From Chryseobacterium daecheongense (lineage in GTDB: Bacteria > Bacteroidota > Bacteroidia > Flavobacteriales > Weeksellaceae), in assembly GCF_003729955.1 (NCBI RefSeq), contig NZ_RJTX01000001.1, forward strand, positions 1,054,001-1,118,000: 64,000 nt of DNA, given 5' to 3'. Shown piece after piece: positions 1-8,957 of the stretch. The first letter of the stretch is position 1, and every line of letters begins with the position of its first letter. The translations under genes and the position numbers were made by a program. Below the pieces are notes generated by a model. That model saw only the letters and a program-made list of their open reading frames with translations, was not told where the DNA came from and did not search any database.

Positions 1-1
1 A

Positions 2-1093
2 GAATCAAATAAAAATGTTATCATTGTTCAGGGAGGAGCAGGTACAGGAAAGTCTGTAGTAGCAATCAATTTATTGGTGGATTTAGTAAAAAGAGGTCAT
101 TTGGCACAGTATGTCACCAAAACAAGTGCTCCTAGGGAAGTTTATTTTGATAAGTTAAGCAAGGATCTTAAAATGGTTGAGCTTAAGAAACTTTTTGTAG
201 GAAGTGGTAGTTTTATAAATACACCTCTTAATTCTTTTAAAACATTACTTGTAGATGAAGCCCATAGATTAACTGAAAAAACTAGCTTCCTTCGCAGAGG
301 AGATAATCAGGTTAAAGAGATTATAAACTCTGCGTTATGTTCAATATTTTTCATTGACGAAGATCAAAGAGTGCATATTGAAGACTATGGTGAAATCAAG
401 GTAATTGAAGAAATAGCTCTACAGTTAGGGGCTAATGTTCATAAAATGGAATTGGAATCTCAATTCAGATGTAATGGTTCAGATGGCTATATCTCTTGGT
501 TAGATAATACATTGCAGATAAGAGAAACCGCAAACTATGAATTTAATTCTAAAGATTTTGATTATGAATTCAAAATTTTTGATTCACCTGATGAATTAAA
601 AGATACTATTGTAAAAAAGAATAAAAAAAATAATAAAGCAAGACTTGTTGCCGGATATTGTTGGGATTGGGTTTCTGATAAAAATCCAGAATTGGATGAT
701 ATTAAAATAGATGGTTTTGATTTTTCTATGAAATGGAACCTTAAAACATATGGCTCTACTTGGATTATCAATCCTAATTCTGTGAACGAAGTTGGATGCA
801 TACATACATGTCAAGGTCTAGAGGTCGATTATATTGGGGTTATTATTGGAGATGATTTAATTGTGAGAGATGATCAGGTATTAGTACAACCCTTATCTCG
901 ATCTAAAATGGACAAATCCATTTTTGGATATAAAAAATTATTAAAAGAAAATCCCCAATATGCTAAAAGTTTAGTTCGATCAATTATCAAAAATACATAT
1001 CGTACATTAATGACAAGAGGAATGAAGGGATGCTACATATATTGTACTGATCATGAAACCAGAGAGTACTTTAAAAAAGCGTTACAAAGCTAA
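2..1093 (+). CDS. DUF2075-type P-loop ATPase/helicase, 3' part (5' end outside window)
   Basis: The reading frame is open from base 2 and already contains a Walker A motif (GGAGTGKS, about bases 38-61) before the first in-window ATG at 74, so the gene starts upstream of the window. Further on come a Walker B-like LLVDEAHRL, a helicase-like CIHTCQGLEVDYIGVIIGDD segment, and a C-terminal arginine motif (YRTLMTRGMKGCYIYC). This order fits the DUF2075 (Schlafen/UvrD-like superfamily 1) ATPase family. Family members often carry an N-terminal nuclease domain, but that part is not visible here. The next gene follows after 28 bp on the same strand, so the two are probably co-transcribed. The DNA is clearly more AT-rich than the rest of the window, which fits horizontally acquired, possibly defence-related DNA. 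The biological role is inference. Confidence 0.8.
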   Translation, partial: ESNKNVIIVQGGAGTGKSVVAINLLVDLVKRGHLAQYVTKTSAPREVYFDKLSKDLKMVELKKLFVGSGSFINTPLNSFKTLLVDEAHRLTEKTSFLRRGDNQVKEIINSALCSIFFIDEDQRVHIEDYGEIKVIEEIALQLGANVHKMELESQFRCNGSDGYISWLDNTLQIRETANYEFNSKDFDYEFKIFDSPDELKDTIVKKNKKNNKARLVAGYCWDWVSDKNPELDDIKIDGFDFSMKWNLKTYGSTWIINPNSVNEVGCIHTCQGLEVDYIGVIIGDDLIVRDDQVLVQPLSRSKMDKSIFGYKKLLKENPQYAKSLVRSIIKNTYRTLMTRGMKGCYIYCTDHETREYFKKALQS

Positions 1094-1121
1094 TATATAA
1101 GAATTACAAAGTAATAACAAT

Positions 1122-3068
1122 ATGCGTAGAATAGTTTTTTTTTCAAAAGAGGATCTAGCATCTTACCACATGATGAATAAAATTGATGAATTTTTTAAAA
1201 ATAAACAAAACGAAAAACCGATTGAATCCATTAATGATATTTTAGAACGACATCATATTATCGATTATCTTGAAAATGGCTTTATTCATCAAAACTGGGC
1301 TAAAAATGAAATAACAAAATATGAAAGTATCATCAAAGAATTTAAAAAAGATATAAGTCAATTCTTTAAGAGTTTAAAAGCAAATGAAATTGTAACCTTT
1401 TATGACAATATTGATTCCGCTTACTTCAAAACTTTTTGGCTATTAGTCAATAAACATGAAACATTTAAACAAATAACAAGTTTAGATTTAGATTTGATAT
1501 TTAAAAAGAAAAGATTTAAAATTACAGATATTCTTTATTGTAAAAGAGTCGTCAACCACTTTGATAATGAAATTGCTGAATACATTATATCTAATCCACG
1601 TAATGCGGAAATACTTCTAAGTTATTTTGAAGCTATACATGACCGTCCACAACAAGAAAAATTTTTTCCTAGATCGTTAACTTTGGAAGATCGTGAAAAA
1701 TTAGTTAATAAATATTTGGATTCAGATGACACAAATCTAAATTATATTCGTTTAATTGTTAAAAATAAGGATTCAGAAAATTTAAGATTTACCGATAAAA
1801 CAAGACTTAAGGCAAAAAGATTAGCTGATAAAATTAATGAAGAATTATTAAATAGTGAACATACTTTGGTTTTAAAAAAAGGAGTTGCATTATCTGAAGA
1901 CCAAGATGAAATAAAAGAAATAGAATATAAAGATGGGGAACAAATTTATTCTTATAGTAAAAAAAGACTAAGTGAAGATATTAATAATGTAACTCTTCTA
2001 AAAAATTTTAGAACCATATTTGAATATTTAGATTTTCAAGGATGTATTGAATTTACTTCACGAACATCAGAAATTGATAGCTTGGAACATACATTTATTC
2101 GATCAAAAAATGAATTTTTTATTTCCTCTATGTTTAGAGAAAAATCTTTAGAAGGACATTTGAAATTTTATATCTATGATTTTTTTTTAAATACAATTGA
2201 TAAAAGGTTAGAAGATATTCTAGAAAATTTTGTGAATGAGTATTTAAATAAAAACTTCAACCTTAATTATTTGAAACTACACTTGCCTAACAAAGAAAGT
2301 AGCTACTTAGAGAAAATTAGATTGTTGGCACCAGAATTTGAATCATTGCTTGAGCAATATAAACTATATGTTGAAGATGATATCGTTGATTATGAGTTGC
2401 TACAGGTAAGTACAAAAACATCAAAGTTTGGCAATATTCCTTCTCTTTTACAAAAAAAATATGTTTACCCTTTTGGAGAGGAATATTTAAAATTAGAACA
2501 TACCTTTTTCAGCAGTATGAGCTACCTAATTGACTATGAAAAATACGGGGATAAGTATAAAAACTTTTACTCCCTTATAAAAAATGAAATAGTATCTTTA
2601 AAAGATTTCGATAGTTTTGATAAAAAATATATTCAACAACTAATTGATGAAAATTATCTGAAAATAAACGAGGATGGAAGGTTGAAATTAGTAAACGAAA
2701 ACTTACTACTAATCATTTATTATTTAAAAAATTATGATGTTATAAGTTATTGGTACTTCCCAAAATTTCTTCGTGTAGAAATTGATCTCATGAATGAACA
2801 AAAAATGGTGAAATTTTCTGACAAATTGTTAACTGTAGCCGAACAAGAATATTTTGATTATTATCTTAATAATAGGTTTTCTAATGGCTTATGGCTTCGA
2901 AACAAATATGTTCATGCCACTAATAGCCACAATGAAAATGACCAGGAAAATGATTATAAAACATTGCTAAAGCTTTTGGTTTTACTTATATTAAAAATAG
3001 ATGATGATTTAAGTATTGCAAAAAATCTTATAAAATCTCATATAAAAGATAATATTTTACCTTTATAG
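1122..3068 (+). CDS. Large hypothetical protein with C-terminal HEPN-like RNKYVH motif
   Basis: A 648-residue soluble protein rich in Lys, Glu, Asn and Leu, with no signal peptide or membrane segment. I do not recognise the first ~580 residues. Near the C terminus the segment GLWLRNKYVHATN contains R-x4-H, the ribonuclease signature of HEPN domains, inside predicted helices; DUF4209-type proteins have a similar LRN..H tail. It lies 28 bp after the DUF2075 ATPase gene and shares its AT-rich composition. An ATPase/helicase paired with a HEPN candidate RNase is a common layout in antiviral or toxin-like systems, but that function is only inferred. A run of nine T lies in codons 5-8 (1135-1143) and another at 2180-2188. 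The start ATG at 1122 is the first in frame after the upstream stop. Confidence 0.75.
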   Translation: MRRIVFFSKEDLASYHMMNKIDEFFKNKQNEKPIESINDILERHHIIDYLENGFIHQNWAKNEITKYESIIKEFKKDISQFFKSLKANEIVTFYDNIDSAYFKTFWLLVNKHETFKQITSLDLDLIFKKKRFKITDILYCKRVVNHFDNEIAEYIISNPRNAEILLSYFEAIHDRPQQEKFFPRSLTLEDREKLVNKYLDSDDTNLNYIRLIVKNKDSENLRFTDKTRLKAKRLADKINEELLNSEHTLVLKKGVALSEDQDEIKEIEYKDGEQIYSYSKKRLSEDINNVTLLKNFRTIFEYLDFQGCIEFTSRTSEIDSLEHTFIRSKNEFFISSMFREKSLEGHLKFYIYDFFLNTIDKRLEDILENFVNEYLNKNFNLNYLKLHLPNKESSYLEKIRLLAPEFESLLEQYKLYVEDDIVDYELLQVSTKTSKFGNIPSLLQKKYVYPFGEEYLKLEHTFFSSMSYLIDYEKYGDKYKNFYSLIKNEIVSLKDFDSFDKKYIQQLIDENYLKINEDGRLKLVNENLLLIIYYLKNYDVISYWYFPKFLRVEIDLMNEQKMVKFSDKLLTVAEQEYFDYYLNNRFSNGLWLRNKYVHATNSHNENDQENDYKTLLKLLVLLILKIDDDLSIAKNLIKSHIKDNILPL

Positions 3069-3268
3069 ATAGGAATTTAAAATCAACCTATATTCAGGTT
3101 TCATAAGCAAATCCTAAAAACTTTTCGCAAAAAACCACCCAACACAAAACCCTATTTCCCAATATATTATAAATATCTGAATAATCTTTAAAAAATCACC
3201 ATTCTGTGATTTTGGAGTACTCTCATTTTTTATATTTGATTCACAAACCAAATAATAGAAATAAAATT

Positions 3269-3475
3269 ATGACGTTTGACAATTTAATTAATGTGAGCTT
3301 TTCCCAGGAAGAGCTTGCCGCTTTAGACCAGGCAATTCAGAGTATTGTAAGCACCCTTTCCGGGAAAACCGTCAACCTTACTCTGGAATAGAGACAGCAG
3401 TATGGAAGGATTGCAGAGCAGAACAAACTTTGCTCCCTTACAATAAGGCAATCCGAAAACAAAACTTTGCGTTAA
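3269..3475 (+). pseudogene. Decayed small Bacteroidota hypothetical gene (in-frame stop and lost 3' end)
   Basis: Translation from ATG 3269 gives MTFDNLINVSFSQEELAALD.., ending ..GKTVNLTLE at a TAG (3389-3391). The same frame continues past that stop as RQQYGRIAEQNKL before diverging and ending at 3475. From memory, a widespread Bacteroidota family of small unknown proteins runs without a break through a segment like GK.INLTPE-R..YG.I.EQNKL, so the TAG looks like a nonsense mutation, and the missing C-terminal part points to a further frameshift or deletion. A 61-residue reading starting at 3206 would add 21 atypical residues and is unlikely to be the true start. Function of the family is unknown to me. 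Confidence 0.6.
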
Positions 3476-3500
3476 AAAATAGATTGAATATCTTGTACTA

Positions 3501-4049
3501 CTATTCTGCATCAGCAGGAACAATCTGTACAGGCCTATACAGGTATTTTTTCAACCTCATCACCGGCAAATATGTAAACACCACAGAAAGCCCGCCCGCA
3601 AGAATCCCCACCACTACAGCCATGGCAGCACCATCCAGCTTATAATATTTAGACAAATTGAATTGCGCTAAAAGCAGCATACACAGCACTGATAATCCGG
3701 TCACCACGCCATGCATAATGCTCAGCCTCGTCATCATCCTTTTGAGATTAAGCTGTTCATCAACCCTGAACTCAATGGCTTCCTGTTCAGCGGCATCGGT
3801 TACCCTTTTCAAAATATCAATGGTAAGGACAACCGGTAAAAATATCGCCATAGGCAGGGTCAACTTGGCCAGACATTGGGTTCCTGCAAAGAAATGCGTG
3901 TATCCTAATTCATTGAAGCTGGCGTAGGCAATGATAAAATTAAAGAACACGTTCGGAAGGACATAATAGATCATCCGCTTCCTTAGAAAGCGGTTGAGAG
4001 TTGTTTTTTTGATCGGTTTAGGTTGAGCCTTTTTTATCGTAAATTTCAT
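3501..4049 (-). CDS. Small four-helix membrane protein, last gene of the PKS operon
   Basis: A 182-residue protein with a basic N terminus (KKAQPKPIKKTTLNRFLRKR) and four hydrophobic segments, roughly at residues 28-48, 62-82, 112-130 and 140-163. I recognise no family. Its start overlaps the stop of the upstream acyltransferase gene by 4 bp (ATGA), so it is translationally coupled to the lipid/polyketide operon. A role in transport, membrane anchoring or assembly of the product is possible but not shown by any motif. It is convergent with the decayed gene at 3269-3475. Confidence 0.75.
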   Translation of the reverse strand: MKFTIKKAQPKPIKKTTLNRFLRKRMIYYVLPNVFFNFIIAYASFNELGYTHFFAGTQCLAKLTLPMAIFLPVVLTIDILKRVTDAAEQEAIEFRVDEQLNLKRMMTRLSIMHGVVTGLSVLCMLLLAQFNLSKYYKLDGAAMAVVVGILAGGLSVVFTYLPVMRLKKYLYRPVQIVPADAE

Positions 4050-5293
4050 GAGGTCATTAGCTCAATAGCTTTATCTTTGATTTGTATCGCTTCCTCTTTC
4101 GGAAGAAAATGTTCATTGGACATGAAGGTGAAATCCATCTGCTGGTTATAAGTAGTGGCCACCAACGTATTGGAGTTCAGCCAGGGAAACGCAACCGTCG
4201 GGCTGTAAATCGTCTCCAAGGTAAAATGCTTATAATCCCTCGGAATATCTATTTTACCCATATTGGATAAAGTAATATCATGTCCCCCTCTGCTCGATTT
4301 CAGCATAGAGATCATGCGATCTACAATAGGATGCATCCGTTCACCCATCCACAACAGTTCCCTGGCTTCTATTTTTTGGATCTTTTGCGTCAGCTCTTTT
4401 TTGATCTCCTTCGCATTGTCCAGTATGTTCTGAGCCTCCTTTTTCAGGGAAAGCTCAACAGTGGGGGCAAAAGCAAATAAATGATCCTGCCCGATCTCCG
4501 GAATAAAATGACGCACATCTACAGGACTGATTACCTTCCCTTTCGCTTTCTTCCCCTGTATCTCCCGAAAGGCCTGCATGAATGCGGCACAGAGCAAAGC
4601 ATGCACCGAAATCCCGTTCGCTTTACATTTTTCCGTGATCTGCCTGGTGACCTGCGAATCCAGCTTCCGGTGAAGGGCATAATTCTTTCCAAGGTTTTTG
4701 ATCCTGCTCTTTTTCTGCGTCATGAAGAAAATTTTCGCCATGATCAAATACAAATAAGCCTTATATTTCTTTTTCCCCGCATCGAAACCCGAAGGAAGAA
4801 ATTCATCCACGGAACGGAATGCCTCATACGGAAGCAGTTCAGAAGACGGATCATCCAACAGGGCAAGGAGTTCACGCATCAGGGTAACTCCGGTAGTGCC
4901 GTCAGAGATACAATGAGGCATTACCCAAAGAATTTCAGACACCTCTTTTCCTTTGATCCAGACCAGGCGGGCCAACGGCTTTTTATCTTCATCAAATAAG
5001 CGGAACCATTCCGTTTCCGATTCCAGCAGCCAGTCATTTTCCGTCTGTCTCGGAACCATACGGAGCGGTATAGGTTTGATTTCCTTTTCTTCCGTAAAGA
5101 AAGGATATGTTTCACTCTGATCATCGATAACCGTTCTCAGCAGAGGATGCTTCTTCTGGATCTTCGCTAAAGCCAGCCGGAAATTCTCTTCTGAAAGCAC
5201 TCCAGAGACTTTGGCCGTAAACACACAGTTTAAAGGCGTCTGAGCATCTACATACATGATCCTCTCCACCATCATTAATCTTCTTTTCATCAT
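4046..5293 (-). CDS. HxxxD acyltransferase, condensation/PapA-like (copy 2)
   Basis: A 415-residue protein of the condensation/PapA5/alcohol acyltransferase superfamily. The catalytic motif is PHCISDGTT (HxxxD, about residues 126-134). It also has the N-terminal arrangement of these enzymes (LALAKIQKKHPLLRT) and a late DFTFMSNEHFLP segment where the family has its structural DFGWG-like motif. Such enzymes move an acyl chain from a carrier protein or CoA onto an alcohol or amine. It is clearly paralogous to the gene directly upstream, with which it overlaps by 4 bp (ATGATGA; a second ATG follows at 5290). Placement after the megasynthases and glycosyltransferase suggests it esterifies the lipid or its sugar; the substrate is inferred. 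Confidence 0.8.
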   Translation of the reverse strand: MMKRRLMMVERIMYVDAQTPLNCVFTAKVSGVLSEENFRLALAKIQKKHPLLRTVIDDQSETYPFFTEEKEIKPIPLRMVPRQTENDWLLESETEWFRLFDEDKKPLARLVWIKGKEVSEILWVMPHCISDGTTGVTLMRELLALLDDPSSELLPYEAFRSVDEFLPSGFDAGKKKYKAYLYLIMAKIFFMTQKKSRIKNLGKNYALHRKLDSQVTRQITEKCKANGISVHALLCAAFMQAFREIQGKKAKGKVISPVDVRHFIPEIGQDHLFAFAPTVELSLKKEAQNILDNAKEIKKELTQKIQKIEARELLWMGERMHPIVDRMISMLKSSRGGHDITLSNMGKIDIPRDYKHFTLETIYSPTVAFPWLNSNTLVATTYNQQMDFTFMSNEHFLPKEEAIQIKDKAIELMTS

Positions 5294-6558
5294 ACTGCCA
5301 AAGATTCTATTTGTTGCTTTACGGTCTTCATCATCTCATCACGGATCGCCAGTGCTTCCGAATACGGTAAATAGCCTTCACTTCCTACGAAAGAGAAATC
5401 CATTTCTCCCCGGAAGGTGGAGGAAACCAGCGTAGTGGTATTCCCTAAAGGCCCAATCACGGAAGGGCTGAAAATAGTGTCCACCATGAACGCCTTGTAT
5501 TGATGCGGGATCTGGATACGCCCCAGATTCGAAAACATACAGTCGTTGGAAGACTTACCTTGTTTCAGCAGTTTTGTAAAGTTGTTCAGGGCATCATGCC
5601 CGGATTCCATCACCATCATCGTGATATAAGGATTGAGCTTGGCTGTCTTACGTTCCACGGCTTCCTGCATCAGACGTACATTATCCAGAAAGCTCATTTT
5701 ATCATGTGCGGACAGCACGATCATCAGTCCGAAAGCAAAAATATGATCGTTTTTGATCTGCGGGGCAAATCGCCGGATATCCACCGGGCAGGAAACTTTG
5801 TTGAAAGCCAATTTCCCTCTCACCTTTCTGAATGCCTGAAGTACTGCTGCACTTAAAAAAGTGTTGACGGTAACATCATTGGATTTGCAATAAGCAATCA
5901 GTTCCCGGCTCTTTGCTTCATCTAATTTCCAATGGATCAGGTAATCATTTTGCCGTTCCACCGCTTTTTTGCCTACAGGAATACATTTGATCGCTGTGGC
6001 TGCCAGTCTGCCAATGAACTTGGCTTTCAGCTTTTGCCTGCGGTTGTTCAGAATAGCTTCCGGAACCACATCCTGGATTCCCAAAATAGGTTGTTCTATC
6101 CCAATATCCGCGGCCGGATTATCCAATACCTGCAAAAATTCATACAGGAAAGCCATCGCGGAACCGCCATCGCATAAGCAATGATGTAACACGAAAAGCA
6201 TATCTGAAACCTCCTCTCCTTTGATCCATACAAAACGGATCAGCGGTAGCTTTTCGTACAGGAATGTGGTCTGCCATTCCTTTTTGGATTCCTCCTGCCA
6301 ATCATCTTCTCCTTTCCGGGAAACGATCCGTACCGGAATGGGTAAAGAACGTTCCGGGATTTCAAACCAGGGAATATGTTGATCATCATAAGTGATAAGA
6401 GCCCGCAGCCAAGGATGCTTAGCCTGAATCTGATGCAGCGCCTGCTGAATATCTTCTTCCTTAAATGTTCCGCGCAGTCTGAACGGGATAACGGCATTGA
6501 AAGGCTCTGTTCCGTCTCCCAACAGCATACGCTCACCGAATAGCAATCTTCTTTTCAT
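5290..6558 (-). CDS. HxxxD acyltransferase, condensation/PapA-like (copy 1)
   Basis: A 422-residue paralogue of the next gene. The active-site motif is HHCLCDGGSA (HxxxD, around residues 127-136), with IQAKHPWLRALI near the N terminus and DFSFVGSEGYLP near the C terminus. No carrier-protein or adenylation domain is attached, so it resembles stand-alone PapA/alcohol acyltransferases rather than an NRPS module. It starts 2 bp after the stop of the double glycosyltransferase and overlaps copy 2 by 4 bp. Two paralogues side by side suggest two acylation positions or two acyl donors; this is inference from context. Confidence 0.8.
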   Translation of the reverse strand: MKRRLLFGERMLLGDGTEPFNAVIPFRLRGTFKEEDIQQALHQIQAKHPWLRALITYDDQHIPWFEIPERSLPIPVRIVSRKGEDDWQEESKKEWQTTFLYEKLPLIRFVWIKGEEVSDMLFVLHHCLCDGGSAMAFLYEFLQVLDNPAADIGIEQPILGIQDVVPEAILNNRRQKLKAKFIGRLAATAIKCIPVGKKAVERQNDYLIHWKLDEAKSRELIAYCKSNDVTVNTFLSAAVLQAFRKVRGKLAFNKVSCPVDIRRFAPQIKNDHIFAFGLMIVLSAHDKMSFLDNVRLMQEAVERKTAKLNPYITMMVMESGHDALNNFTKLLKQGKSSNDCMFSNLGRIQIPHQYKAFMVDTIFSPSVIGPLGNTTTLVSSTFRGEMDFSFVGSEGYLPYSEALAIRDEMMKTVKQQIESLAV

Positions 6559-6560
6559 AA

Positions 6561-8957
6561 CTACACCGGGACTAAAGTGGACTGTTGTACAAAATTTTCT
6601 AACAATTCTACCGCACGGTCATTCCCTCCTGCGGTTAACAAAGTATGCTGAACGTCTTTTGCTGCATTTCTGTATGCCGGGTTTTCCAGCAATTCAAAAA
6701 CGGTTTGACGAAGGGCTTCAACCCGTAATCTTTTATACCTGATGCTGATTCCGCACCCTGCTTTTTCAATCAGCTTAGCGATATGAAAATGGTCGTAAGC
6801 AATGGGAGTGATCAGCATCGGCAATCCGTTGGTGAACGTATCATTTACCGTATTGAAGCCGCCGTGGCAGATCACCATATCCATGTGAGGCATTAATGTC
6901 GATTGAGGAACAAAGCTGCTCACGATAAAGTTAGACGGCCATTCTTCAAAGATATCCGGCGGTGTCGCAGCAATCACCGTTACAGGCTGATCCCCTAAAG
7001 CAGCAATCACTTTTTCAAAGAATGCTTTTCGGATATCCACCAATAAGGTTCCTAATGACACGAATATTTTCGGTGTGCTAGAGGCTTCCAGCTTTTCCCA
7101 GTCGAAAGGAGCAGGATTCGGGCGTCCTTTTACAGGTCCTACAAATTCCATGTGGGACGGAACCGTTTCAAAATCTGCAAATTTCTGTGAGGTGAACACC
7201 AGATTCAACTGATGGGAATGGATAAAAATACCATCATCCTCAATTCCGACTTCCTTTTGAAGCTGTTTGATTAAATTCTGCTGCCATTCAAAGATTTTTG
7301 GGGCATTGTTCGCGGTATCTCCCATCACATCCGGCGGAACAGGGGTGGTGGTTACACACGGAATATTATTTTTATAGGCAAACAGTGCTCCTCCGAATGT
7401 GATACAGTCATTAACGATCACATCAGGTTGCCAGTCTTTCGTTAGACGTTCCAATCCGGGCATCATCATTTTAGCAAAAGGAACGTAGGTTTCCTCCAAG
7501 GCCAGTTTCATCACTTCAGGACCTGAGCAGGCGGGACCATCATCCTGTCTTTTTAAAATACGGGCGATCTCTTCCTGATATGGGATCAGATCTTCTTCAG
7601 GATAACAATAGCTTCCACCTTCAGGAATATGTTTTTGATCTAAAGGTGTAATTCCGAACCATTTCACTTCATGGCCACGGGCGATCAAACTTGCACCGAC
7701 ACTTAAAGTAGGACTGATATGTCCGAAAAACGGGGGAACTACAAATAAAAACTTAGACTTAGGTTTTTCTGTTTTTGATGCTGAAATAACATTTTCCAGC
7801 AAATCGGCAGCGGTTGCACTTCCTCCGGCTTCTACAAAAGATTCACGAATGGTTTCTGCCGCTTTTTTATATCCGGGATTATTCAAAATTTGCTGTACAG
7901 CTTCGTTCAGGTGATGTGCTTTAAACCGGTTAAAATTAAGGCGCTCTCCTGCCCCCGTGCGTACTACACGTCCTGCCACATGCGACTGATCGTAGGCAAT
8001 AGGGATCACCACCAATGGCAGCCCGTTGGAAATGGCTTCGGAAACGGTATTGTGACCTCCATGACAGACCACTCCATCCAAATGAGGAAGCAATTCCAGC
8101 TGGGGAACCTGCTGATATACCATGAAATTGTCCGGCCAGTGATCAAAAAGCTGTGGATCTGAAACAACTACAACGGTTAAGTTTTCTTCTTTAAAAGCAT
8201 CAACCACTTTTTGGAAAAATGCTTTTTTGTGATCGTGGTCAAAGGTAGTTCCGATACTTACCAGAATCTTTTTCTTTGAGTCTTCGTGGAATTTCTCCCA
8301 GTCAAATTCACTGGAAATCCGGCGTTGGGTAAGAACAGGGCCTGTAAACTGATAATTGGAAGTAAGATCCATTTCACCAAAGAAATATTTTGAGGTCAGG
8401 ACCAATGTCAGCAGATCCGAACAATCTAATGCCCGGTTTTCTTCAACACCCAGTTCCTGTTGTAAAGCGACGATTTGTTTTTCTTCCCATTCATGCACTT
8501 TGGGAAGCTCGCTCATGATTTTGATGGCAGCCGGAGCGGTAACCGTTGTGGCATAGGGTAAACCCAGTTTTTTGGCAGCAACAGAAGCCGCGAATAACTG
8601 ATGGTCGCCGATCACCAGATCAGGCTGATACTCCTTTAGCAATGGAATGATTCCGTTATAGCAATGTCTGTTCAAAGGAATCAGCACCTCTTCATAAAGG
8701 AATTTAATGCTGTCGATTCCATAGACCACTTTTTTAGAGATGATATCGAGATAATTTTCGCTTTCTCTTTTTTCTTCGTCCGTCTGGTCGTATTGAATGA
8801 GTAATAATTCTCCGCCTTCCGGAAGCTTATTTTTTAATTGAGGATCAAGGCTGATCCACGCCACATGATGTCCTCTTTCCAGAAGAGTGGCACCGATGCT
8901 TAGCGTGGGATTCACATGACCGGTTAAAGGGGGAACTATAAATACAAATTTAGCCAT
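6561..8957 (-). CDS. Tandem-fused GT1 (MGT/CrtX-like) glycosyltransferase
   Basis: A 798-residue protein made of two complete GT1-type glycosyltransferases in one chain. The first (about residues 1-392) starts FVFIVPPLTGHVNPTLSIGA and has a donor-binding motif HGGHNTVSEAISNGLPLVV..PIAYDQ. After a short SKTEKPKSK linker the second (about 400-798) starts FLFVVPPFFGHISPTLSVGA and has HGGFNTVNDTFTNGLPMLI..PIAYDH. Both keep the His-Gly-Gly/Asn sugar-nucleotide signature of GT-B enzymes such as macrolide and zeaxanthin glucosyltransferases. The second half has no start Met of its own, so this is a real fusion. It overlaps the hydrolase gene by 8 bp. Likely role: one or two sugars added to the lipid or polyketide, in the cytoplasm. 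Confidence 0.88.
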   Translation of the reverse strand: MAKFVFIVPPLTGHVNPTLSIGATLLERGHHVAWISLDPQLKNKLPEGGELLLIQYDQTDEEKRESENYLDIISKKVVYGIDSIKFLYEEVLIPLNRHCYNGIIPLLKEYQPDLVIGDHQLFAASVAAKKLGLPYATTVTAPAAIKIMSELPKVHEWEEKQIVALQQELGVEENRALDCSDLLTLVLTSKYFFGEMDLTSNYQFTGPVLTQRRISSEFDWEKFHEDSKKKILVSIGTTFDHDHKKAFFQKVVDAFKEENLTVVVVSDPQLFDHWPDNFMVYQQVPQLELLPHLDGVVCHGGHNTVSEAISNGLPLVVIPIAYDQSHVAGRVVRTGAGERLNFNRFKAHHLNEAVQQILNNPGYKKAAETIRESFVEAGGSATAADLLENVISASKTEKPKSKFLFVVPPFFGHISPTLSVGASLIARGHEVKWFGITPLDQKHIPEGGSYCYPEEDLIPYQEEIARILKRQDDGPACSGPEVMKLALEETYVPFAKMMMPGLERLTKDWQPDVIVNDCITFGGALFAYKNNIPCVTTTPVPPDVMGDTANNAPKIFEWQQNLIKQLQKEVGIEDDGIFIHSHQLNLVFTSQKFADFETVPSHMEFVGPVKGRPNPAPFDWEKLEASSTPKIFVSLGTLLVDIRKAFFEKVIAALGDQPVTVIAATPPDIFEEWPSNFIVSSFVPQSTLMPHMDMVICHGGFNTVNDTFTNGLPMLITPIAYDHFHIAKLIEKAGCGISIRYKRLRVEALRQTVFELLENPAYRNAAKDVQHTLLTAGGNDRAVELLENFVQQSTLVPV

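Noticed and set aside
3658..6742. Several plus-strand open frames of 60-170 codons opposite the membrane protein and acyltransferase genes
   Set aside because: They are antisense to long minus-strand genes with clear HxxxD motifs, have no domain signature and show the composition of a shadow frame.
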